The position numbers and the translations under genes are program-made. A stretch of 5,605 nucleotides of DNA, taken from Methanomicrobiales archaeon. Its GTDB lineage: Archaea; Halobacteriota; Methanomicrobia; Methanomicrobiales; JACTUA01. Below are positions 1 to 3,687 of the stretch, in pieces. The notes beneath the pieces were generated by a model. That model was not told the DNA's origin and ran no database searches. It saw nothing but the letters and a program-made list of their open reading frames with translations. The stretch's first letter is position 1. Every line of letters begins with the position of its first letter. The DNA is taken from positions 1 through 5,605 of the forward strand of contig JAJRCS010000017.1 of NCBI GenBank assembly GCA_028678815.1, read 5' to 3'.

Positions 1-350
1 TTCCCTTCCGTGTCCTGGATCACGGAAACGAACCCGACCCCCGGGACCTTCATCTTCGGCACTATGGTCTTCCCGCCCAGCTTCTCCACCTTCGCGGCCT
101 CCCTGTCGAAGTCCTCCACCACGACGTAGGGAACGATGGGTATCCCGGGCATCTGCCGTTTGTACATCCCGCCCATGGAGAGGGTCCCCTCCTTCGGCTC
201 CCCGCACTTCACGTCCTGGTACTCCACCGTGGGAGGCATGGCCGTGGGCATCGCGGTCGGCCCGATGGTCCACCCGAAGAGGGAGGAATAGAACTTCTTT
301 GCCCGCTGCACGTCGTCTGCCGGTATCTCGAAGTACCCGATGTTTGGCAT
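1..350 (-). CDS. VOC-superfamily (glyoxalase/bleomycin-resistance fold) protein, C-terminus cut by window edge
   Basis: The reading frame is open from an ATG at 348-350 to the left edge, giving 116 codons without a stop. The N-terminus (MPNIGYFEIPADDVQRAKKF followed by YSSLFGWTIG) is the classic first beta-alpha unit of a VOC domain. The later VPYVVVEDFDREAAKVEKLG segment is the start of the second beta-alpha-beta-beta-beta half, and the visible end (VSVIQDTEG) corresponds to the 'DPEGN' strand that closes most VOC proteins. Single-domain members are usually about 115-130 residues, so only about ten residues should be missing. The resemblance is to the COG3324-type proteins annotated as predicted glyoxalase-related enzymes, whose substrate is generally unknown, so no reaction is assigned. 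A TATA-like box lies about 23-29 bp upstream, which fits a leaderless or near-leaderless transcript. A GGAG sits 12 nt upstream, too far for an ideal Shine-Dalgarno site. Confidence 0.88.
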   Translation of the reverse strand, partial: MPNIGYFEIPADDVQRAKKFYSSLFGWTIGPTAMPTAMPPTVEYQDVKCGEPKEGTLSMGGMYKRQMPGIPIVPYVVVEDFDREAAKVEKLGGKTIVPKMKVPGVGFVSVIQDTEG

Positions 351-372
351 GCCCCGGCGCTTCTCCGGGGCC

Positions 373-379
373 CTATTTA
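373..379 (-). promoter_or_regulatory. Putative archaeal TATA box for the VOC gene
   Basis: On the minus strand the sequence reads TTAAATA inside an otherwise GC-rich stretch (GGGGTTAAATAGGGCC). Its centre is about 26 bp upstream of the VOC start codon. Archaeal TATA boxes lie about 26 bp before the transcription start, so the transcript would begin at or very near the ATG. This is inferred from sequence and spacing only. Confidence 0.5.
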
Positions 380-412
380 ACCCCTGCGCCGAGACCCAGA
401 AAGTGAGAGATG

Positions 413-426
413 GATCCCCGGGGATC
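413..426. repeat. Perfect 14-bp palindrome GATCCCCGGGGATC at a gene end
   Basis: The sequence GATCCCCGGGGATC equals its own reverse complement with no spacer. It sits at the 3' end of the gene at 425-766: the last two palindrome bases belong to that gene's stop codon (425-427). With no loop it is a poor RNA hairpin, so a dimeric protein site or chance in a CCCGGG-rich genome are both possible. The flanking bases do not extend the symmetry. Confidence 0.6.
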
Positions 427-766
427 ACCGTTTCTTCTTCGGGGATGTCCCGTCCCCGCCCTCCAGCTCGAGGGCATGGAGGACCAGCCCCTCCAGCCCT
501 GCCGTATTCAGGAAGTCCAGCCTCTCGATATCCCCGGGGCCGCCGCCCGGGGGCCACCTGATCCGGATCAGCCACTCTGGCGCGAGAGGGTTCGCGATGT
601 ACGCAGTGCCCCCCTTCCCCTTCCCCAGGGTGAACCGGACCTCCCACATCCCCCGGGCATCCGCGGCATACACCGAGGAACCGGGGTGCTTCTCCTCGAA
701 CTGCCTCACCCGGGTGCGCACGAGGACCCCGACCAGCGACTCGTCCACGAGATCGTACTCCGCCAT
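425..766 (-). CDS. Conserved-looking hypothetical protein, 113 residues
   Basis: The family is not recognised. The product is a soluble, mixed-charge small protein with no signal peptide or membrane segment. It begins MAEYDLVDESLVGVLVRTRV with a likely N-terminal helix. A Gly/Lys-rich turn follows (LGKGKGGTAYIANPLAPEW, about residues 47-65), then a Pro/Gly-rich loop (WPPGGGPGD), a helical segment LNTAGLEGLVLHALELEGG, and a basic tail SPKKKR. The start is well supported: the minus strand has GGTGAGGAG ending two bases before the ATG, a good match to the archaeal 16S rRNA tail. Codon use is strongly G/C-ending like the neighbouring genes, so I take it as real rather than as a shadow. No clear TATA box lies in the 94 bp separating it from the SDR stop upstream, so it may be read on the SDR transcript. 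Function is unknown; the basic tail could bind nucleic acid, but that is a guess. Confidence 0.75.
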   Translation of the reverse strand: MAEYDLVDESLVGVLVRTRVRQFEEKHPGSSVYAADARGMWEVRFTLGKGKGGTAYIANPLAPEWLIRIRWPPGGGPGDIERLDFLNTAGLEGLVLHALELEGGDGTSPKKKR

Positions 767-860
767 CGCTCCTCACCGGTTGCCGATGCCCCTCCCGGGA
801 TGATAGCGGTTTCCCTGTCTTTCACCATCTGAAACAGTCCCGGAGCCGGGATGGGGACCT
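767..860. other. 94-bp intergenic spacer between SDR and small hypothetical gene
   Basis: The spacer holds the Shine-Dalgarno sequence of the downstream gene (CTCCTCACC on the plus strand at 769-777). I see no convincing TATA box, terminator T-run or repeat in it. This favours co-transcription of the SDR gene with the small gene, but does not prove it. Confidence 0.4.
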
Positions 861-1709
861 TCAGGGAATGCCGGCGATATCCGCGAGGATCCCCCAGAGG
901 CGCTCCCCGGTATCACGGTCCCTCGCTCCCTGTGACGGCCGGGCCTCCCGCATATCCTCGAAGTACCTCCCCGTCACCCCTGCCACCTCCGGGGAGGTCG
1001 CCAGGTATACCGGCGTCCGGGCGCCGGTCTCCACGGGCTCGCACGGGTACGACGGGAAGGCCGATTCGAGGAGCTTCGTGCAGATGACCCCCGGATGGAG
1101 GCAGTTCACCGTTACCTGCGCCGGATCGAGCCTCCGGGCAAAGGCCGCGGTCATGAGGACCACCCCGAGCTTCGACTGCGCATAGATATCCCATGCCCGG
1201 TACCTCTTCTCCCCCTGGAGGTTGTCCCAGTCCATCCGTTCCGCGTCGAAGTGCGCGCTCGAGGCGACGTTCACGATCCTCGAGGGGGCTGCCGCCCTGA
1301 GAAGCGGCAGGAGGAGGTGCGAGAGCTGGAAGGGGGCGAGGAGGTTCACGGCGAAGGTCGTCTCCAGGCCGTCCGCCGTGAGGACCCGCTCCTCCCGGTA
1401 GACCCCGGCGTTGTTCACGAGCACGTCGATCCGGTCGTACCGGTCCACCACGTCCGCCGCGAGGCCCCGGATCCCCGCGAGGGTGGAGAGGTCCCCGGTG
1501 AAGAGGTCCGGGCCGGGGCTCCCGGCCTTCCGGACCTCGCCGAGCACGGCCCGGCCCTTCGCGGGGTCCCTGCCATGGACGAGGACCCGGTGGCCCATCC
1601 GGGCGAGGGCGAGGGCCGTCGCCTTCCCGATGCCGTCGGTGGAACCGGTGACGAGGATGGTCCGGAGGGCGGGGGGTGCTGCGCCTGAAGAGGTATAGGA
1701 CAGGGTCAT
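861..1709 (-). CDS. Short-chain dehydrogenase/reductase (SDR), retinol-dehydrogenase-like
   Basis: This is a classical-type SDR of 282 residues, a cytosolic NAD(P)-dependent oxidoreductase with a Rossmann fold. The nucleotide-binding motif TGSTDGIG is at residues 21-28 and the structural NNAG motif at 99-102. The catalytic set is N122 (in VNLLAPF), Ser150/151 (NVASSAH), Tyr176 and Lys180 (YAQSK). The post-catalytic HPG motif (205-207) precedes VICT. H45-G46-R47 after the second beta strand (RVLVHGRD) places a basic residue where NADP-preferring SDRs often have one. The overall pattern, including the long loop between the catalytic Ser and Tyr (AHFDAERMDWDNLQGEKRY), resembles the retinol-dehydrogenase/WW-domain oxidoreductase-like subgroup, and the length fits. 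The substrate cannot be told. The ATG at 1707-1709 has no good Shine-Dalgarno site, and the first 15 residues (Ser/Ala/Pro) precede the fold, so translation could be leaderless or the true start could differ slightly. The gene is separated from the membrane-protein gene upstream by 52 bp containing a T-run. Confidence 0.93.
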   Translation of the reverse strand: MTLSYTSSGAAPPALRTILVTGSTDGIGKATALALARMGHRVLVHGRDPAKGRAVLGEVRKAGSPGPDLFTGDLSTLAGIRGLAADVVDRYDRIDVLVNNAGVYREERVLTADGLETTFAVNLLAPFQLSHLLLPLLRAAAPSRIVNVASSAHFDAERMDWDNLQGEKRYRAWDIYAQSKLGVVLMTAAFARRLDPAQVTVNCLHPGVICTKLLESAFPSYPCEPVETGARTPVYLATSPEVAGVTGRYFEDMREARPSQGARDRDTGERLWGILADIAGIP

Positions 1710-1746
1710 GCGGTGCCCTGTTCGGGTTGTATCGGGCGAGGGGGAG

Positions 1747-1751
1747 AAAAA
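1747..1751 (-). terminator. Possible oligo-T terminator after the CDGSH/membrane-protein pair
   Basis: On the minus strand a run of five T (CACCTTTTTCTCCCC) lies 10 bp past the stop codon of the membrane-protein gene. Archaeal RNA polymerase commonly stops at T-rich tracts without a hairpin, and such runs are rare in this GC-rich window. Five T alone is weak evidence, and some read-through into the SDR gene is possible. Confidence 0.4.
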
Positions 1752-1761
1752 GGTGTTGCCC

Positions 1762-2343
1762 TCATGCCCAGGTGCCCTTCACGAGGAGCCCCGCCTTCCC
1801 CAGCCGGGGGGTGAGGAAGACGAGGAGGATCGGCGTGATGAAGATGGTCACGACCAGGTTCCCGATGAACCAGCTCCAGAAGATCCCGGCGGCACCGCTC
1901 CAGGGGATGACCCCGCCGATGGCGAAACTGGCCGCACCCCAGGCCGCCCCCACGAGGTTGTTCAGGAACCACCCGAAGGCCAGGAAGATACCGAAGTCCC
2001 GCCAGGTCGGGAGCGCGACATCGGCACGGAGGGCCCGGAAGGCCGCGAGGGGGATGAGGACCTGCCAGACGTCGGCGAGGGACCAGTACAGGTTGACCAC
2101 CGGCGGGACACCCCCGACCACCCCCGCCCCGAGGATGCAGCCGAGGTACGCGGCGAGGACACCCCACCCGCCGAACCAGAGGGCAAAGGCGATCATGAAG
2201 GCAACGGCGATGTAGAAGGACGATACCCCGGGCGCCACCGGGGAGCTGATCTCCCCGAAGGCGGCAAGCAGGGTGTTCACGGCGACGAGGACGATGAAGA
2301 GGAGGATGTGTTCCTTCCGGACCCTGCCTTCTCCTGCTTTCAT
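1762..2343 (-). CDS. Stand-alone MASE1-like integral membrane protein, 193 residues
   Basis: This is a hydrophobic protein with about six predicted membrane segments, near residues 11-30, 41-58, 60-79, 88-103, 116-136 and 153-178, and short loops between them. The last segment (WSWFIGNLVVTIFITPILL) and the second/third pair (ALWFGGWGVLAAYLGCILGA) resemble the corresponding signature stretches of MASE1, a sensory membrane domain usually fused to histidine kinases or diguanylate cyclases. Here nothing follows it: the protein ends 15 residues after the last segment. An alternative is a six-helix transporter subunit such as an ECF S component. The start is taken as the ATG at 2341-2343, because its A-T-G-A overlaps the stop of the CDGSH gene and a GGGAG site lies just upstream. 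A longer in-frame start at 2412 would run 23 residues, Arg-rich and not membrane-like, through the CDGSH coding region and is unlikely. The 4-bp overlap implies coupled translation with the CDGSH protein. A T-run follows the gene. Confidence 0.82.
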   Translation of the reverse strand: MKAGEGRVRKEHILLFIVLVAVNTLLAAFGEISSPVAPGVSSFYIAVAFMIAFALWFGGWGVLAAYLGCILGAGVVGGVPPVVNLYWSLADVWQVLIPLAAFRALRADVALPTWRDFGIFLAFGWFLNNLVGAAWGAASFAIGGVIPWSGAAGIFWSWFIGNLVVTIFITPILLVFLTPRLGKAGLLVKGTWA

Positions 2344-3038
2344 GTCTTCCCTCCCCCGGCCTCGGGCATGTGGCTCCCGTCGCAGAAGGGCTTGTTCCCC
2401 GACCGCCCGCACCGGCAGAGGGTGACCCGGTTCCTGACCTCGTAGGCGAACCCGTCTGCCGCGATGACCGGGATGCCGCCCCTCACCCAGAGGGGGCCGA
2501 TCATCCCCTCCTTCGGACCTTCCACGAGCCCGATGGACTTCTCGAGGTCCGGCTCGACGGGCTTCCCCGCTTTCCGGTCCCAGACCACGAGCCGGCCCGA
2601 GTGGCAGTTCGCCGCTATGTCAAGGGCGGTCCTCTGTGCCTCGTCTCCGCCCGATTCGATGAGGTCCCAGATCCCCCTCCCCCGGACGCAGAACCGGGCA
2701 TGGGAGCAGAACCCGGGTGCGTCGGAGAGCCGGGTGTCCCGGCCCTCGGTCCACTCCGCCCGTTGCAGGTACGGCACCCGGCTTGCCGTCTCCGTGCCCC
2801 TGAAGTGGCTCTTCGTATGGGTCCCGTCACAGAACGGCTTGTTCCCCGACCCGCCGCACCGGCAGAGGGCATAGGACTCCGGCGCCGGGACCCGTTCGCC
2901 CTCCCTCCACCTGACTGAGTTCCCCCTCCGGTCACAGACGAGGACCTGTTTCACGAGGGGGATCCCCCCGGAGACGAGGTACGGGCCGTCCTCCGTTACC
3001 TGGATCCGGGCTTCGCCTTTCTTTCCTGGACCTGGCAT
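2340..3038 (-). CDS. Double CDGSH iron-sulfur protein with central cysteine motif, 232 residues
   Basis: Two CDGSH (mitoNEET-type) zinc-finger-like [2Fe-2S] sites are plain. The first is CRCGGSGNKPFCDGTH with ligands C59, C61, C70 and H74; the second is CRCGRSGNKPFCDGSH with C208, C210, C219 and H223. Each carries the 3Cys-1His set. Each is preceded by a matching lead-in (GPYLVSGGIP at 18-27 and GPLWVRGGIP at 181-190), so the protein is an internal duplication. Between them a segment with C111, C117 and C145 (FCSHARFC and CHSGRL) resembles the divergent iron-sulfur segment found in multi-domain prokaryotic CDGSH proteins and may hold another cluster. There is no signal peptide, so it is cytosolic, with a presumed electron-transfer or redox-sensing role whose partner is unknown. 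The ATG at 3036-3038 is set by a strong GGTGAGGAGG just upstream and a TATA-like box 35-41 bp upstream. The stop overlaps the start of the membrane-protein gene, so the two are translated together. Confidence 0.93.
   Translation of the reverse strand: MPGPGKKGEARIQVTEDGPYLVSGGIPLVKQVLVCDRRGNSVRWREGERVPAPESYALCRCGGSGNKPFCDGTHTKSHFRGTETASRVPYLQRAEWTEGRDTRLSDAPGFCSHARFCVRGRGIWDLIESGGDEAQRTALDIAANCHSGRLVVWDRKAGKPVEPDLEKSIGLVEGPKEGMIGPLWVRGGIPVIAADGFAYEVRNRVTLCRCGRSGNKPFCDGSHMPEAGGGKT
2376..2422 (-). repeat. Internal DNA repeat, copy encoding the C-terminal CDGSH site
   Basis: These 47 bp match 2823-2869 in the same orientation with 43 identical positions by eye, offset by 447 bp (149 codons, in frame). 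It encodes the second iron-sulfur site. Identity extends to synonymous third positions, which is more than conserved protein sequence requires. Confidence 0.8.
2823..2869 (-). repeat. Internal DNA repeat, copy encoding the N-terminal CDGSH site
   Basis: This is the partner of the repeat at 2376-2422. The four differences seen are G/A, G/C and a two-base GC/CG swap. It encodes the first iron-sulfur site. The flanking coding sequence is clearly more diverged. Confidence 0.8.
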
Positions 3039-3072
3039 GCGTCCTCCTCACCAGAGAGATGCAGGGGCCCGG

Positions 3073-3079
3073 TATATGA
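3073..3079 (-). promoter_or_regulatory. Putative TATA box for the CDGSH/membrane-protein operon
   Basis: The minus strand reads TCATATA (context GGCATCATATACCGG) 35-41 bp before the CDGSH start. That would place transcription start near 3050, giving a leader of roughly 12 nt that just contains the Shine-Dalgarno site GGTGAGGAGG (about 3043-3052). A CCCGGCAGCCCC element sits 15 bp upstream of it, at 3094-3105. Inferred from sequence and spacing only. Confidence 0.5.
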
Positions 3080-3124
3080 TGCCTTGCTCCCGGCCCGGCA
3101 GCCCCATGGGTTACCGTACATCAC

Positions 3125-3146
3125 GGATGCCCGGGGTCAGGCATCC
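3125..3146 (-). repeat. Inverted repeat straddling the stop codon of the winged-helix gene
   Basis: GGATGCC (3125-3131) and GGCATCC (3140-3146) are perfect 7-bp complements around an 8-nt loop. The stop codon (3137-3139) lies in the loop, so in the minus-strand mRNA a hairpin would enclose the stop. It may stabilise or punctuate the 3' end of this short transcript before the CDGSH promoter. No T-run follows, so it is not a typical terminator. Confidence 0.5.
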
Positions 3147-3406
3147 ATCAGTTCGATCCGGTAGTGGTGGGGATAATCGCTCCTCCGGGAGGCCTGCTTC
3201 CCCGAGATGAAGAACCCATACCGGTTATTCCTGATGTGGTTCTTCTGCAGGAAATTCAGCAGGGCGCTGATGGAAGGGACCCGTTTTCCCTGTATCCCGT
3301 GGAAGGTGGCGATGTCCCGGGCAGTCACCTCGGCCCATTTGATATTCTGCCCCTTCAGGTACCTGTATACGAGGCATGCATTGTCGTATCGCTGGCTGCC
3401 GGTCAC
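3137..3406 (-). CDS. Small winged-helix-like protein (hypothetical regulator), 89 residues
   Basis: No family is recognised with certainty. The pattern looks like a compact winged helix-turn-helix domain: helix near 8-19 (DNACLVYRYLKG), helix near 27-37 (VTARDIATFHG), helix near 42-56 (RVPSISALLNFLQKN) as the possible recognition helix, then a basic wing (HIRNNRYGFFI) and a closing strand (HHYRIELMDA). The protein is basic, with many Arg, Lys and His, which fits DNA or RNA binding. Two adjacent start codons are possible, TTG (3407-3409) and GTG (3404-3406). GGAGG lies 4 nt from the TTG and 7 nt from the GTG, so GTG is preferred. A clear TATA box lies about 40 bp upstream, and an inverted repeat covers the stop. 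Codon use includes more A/T-ending codons (ATA, AAT, TAT, GTA) than its neighbours, which could mean weak expression or later acquisition. It is transcribed divergently from the nuclease gene and is a candidate local regulator. Confidence 0.72.
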   Translation of the reverse strand: MTGSQRYDNACLVYRYLKGQNIKWAEVTARDIATFHGIQGKRVPSISALLNFLQKNHIRNNRYGFFISGKQASRRSDYPHHYRIELMDA

Positions 3407-3412
3407 CAAAAT

Positions 3413-3419
3413 CCCTCCC
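3413..3419 (-). promoter_or_regulatory. Shine-Dalgarno site deciding the winged-helix start
   Basis: The minus strand reads GGGAGGG before ATTTTGGTG. The GGAGG core is 7 nt from the GTG and 4 nt from the TTG, so the site favours the GTG start. Confidence 0.6.
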
Positions 3420-3445
3420 GATGGATGTGTTCTCCTCTCTCCCTG

Positions 3446-3454
3446 TATTTATAT
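3446..3454 (-). promoter_or_regulatory. TATA box of the winged-helix gene
   Basis: The minus strand reads ATATAAATA, the best archaeal TATA match in the window. It lies 40-48 bp upstream of the GTG start. Transcription would begin about 15-20 nt before the start, leaving room for the GGGAGGG site. Confidence 0.65.
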
Positions 3455-3476
3455 GTCCGCTTTGGGGATATAGGTT

Positions 3477-3535
3477 CGTATTGCCCGGCATTTTATCAGA
3501 AAACGTGAATAAAGAGCTTTTATTCCGTATTGCCC
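3477..3535. repeat. Direct repeat CGTATTGCCC (two copies, 49 bp apart)
   Basis: CGTATTGCCC occurs at 3477-3486 and 3526-3535. Extending both sides gives 14 of 17 matching positions (T-N-CGTATTGCCC-NN-CAT). Both copies lie in the divergent promoter region and flank the AT-rich block, so they could be binding sites for a regulator. No protein is assigned. Confidence 0.55.
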
Positions 3536-3560
3536 ATCATGGTGCCGCCCTGAAACAGGT

Positions 3561-3599
3561 CCCCGGCAGCCCCCGGCACGGAAGAATGATACCCCGGCA
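3561..3599. repeat. Three CCCCGGCA copies in helical phase
   Basis: CCCCGGCA is found at 3561-3568, 3571-3578 and 3592-3599, with start-to-start distances of 10 and 21 bp, near one and two DNA turns. The wider block CCCGGCAGCCCC at 3562-3573 is also present at 3094-3105 by the CDGSH promoter. This may be an operator array or GC-rich coincidence. Confidence 0.45.
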
Positions 3600-3670
3600 G
3601 GCTGAACCGGCGATTCCCCCCACTGCCACCTGCCACGATCCACGGGTGCAAACCCTTTTCCCCCCTCCCG

Positions 3671-3677
3671 GGAGAGG
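3671..3677 (+). promoter_or_regulatory. Shine-Dalgarno site supporting a GTG start of the nuclease
   Basis: GGAGAGG ends 10 nt before the GTG at 3688. It is the only purine-rich site near the point where the protein fold begins. The spacing is slightly long. Confidence 0.5.
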
Positions 3678-3687
3678 CACTGATCAG

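Larger units (their letters stand above)
3407..3687. other. Divergent intergenic region between winged-helix and nuclease genes
   Basis: These 281 bp separate two divergently read genes. The left half (about 3440-3530) is AT-rich by local standards. It holds the winged-helix TATA box, a second TATA-like GGATATAGG (3466-3474) and the AT block AATAAAGAGCTTTTATT (3509-3525), either of which could serve the nuclease gene. The right half is GC-rich and carries short inverted repeats GTGCCG/CGGCAC (3542-3547 and 3574-3579), CCTG-AAA-CAGG (3549-3559) and GGCAGG/CCTGCC (3596-3601 and 3629-3634). If transcription starts near the AT block, the nuclease mRNA would have a leader of about 140 nt able to fold. 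Frames that stay open across this region have non-coding-like composition. Confidence 0.6.

Noticed and set aside
1095..1688. Long plus-strand open frame (197 codons) opposite the SDR gene
   Set aside because: It is Arg/Glu/Gly/Pro-rich without a fold and lies antisense to a gene with all SDR motifs. It is the usual by-product of G/C-ending codons.
2344..2412. Earlier start for the membrane-protein gene
   Set aside because: The 23 added residues are Arg/Gly-rich, lie fully inside the CDGSH coding region and lack a ribosome site. The ATGA overlap with GGGAG upstream is far better.
1708..2445. Plus-strand open frame of 245 codons opposite the membrane-protein gene
   Set aside because: The translation is an acidic, low-complexity Asp/Glu/Gly/Pro string, and the opposite strand encodes a clear multi-helix membrane protein joined to the CDGSH gene.
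2376..2869. The paired 47-bp repeats as a mobile element or CRISPR-like array
   Set aside because: There are only two copies, both in frame and encoding the same iron-sulfur motif, so internal domain duplication explains them.
3449..3643. Minus-strand 64-codon frame in the divergent intergenic region
   Set aside because: It runs across the TATA box of the winged-helix gene, has no ribosome site seen, and its composition does not look coding.
3376..3687. N-terminal extension of the nuclease frame upstream of the GTG at 3688
   Set aside because: It overlaps the winged-helix gene and its promoter, has non-coding-like composition (Pro, His, Arg, Cys), and the conserved fold begins right after the GTG.
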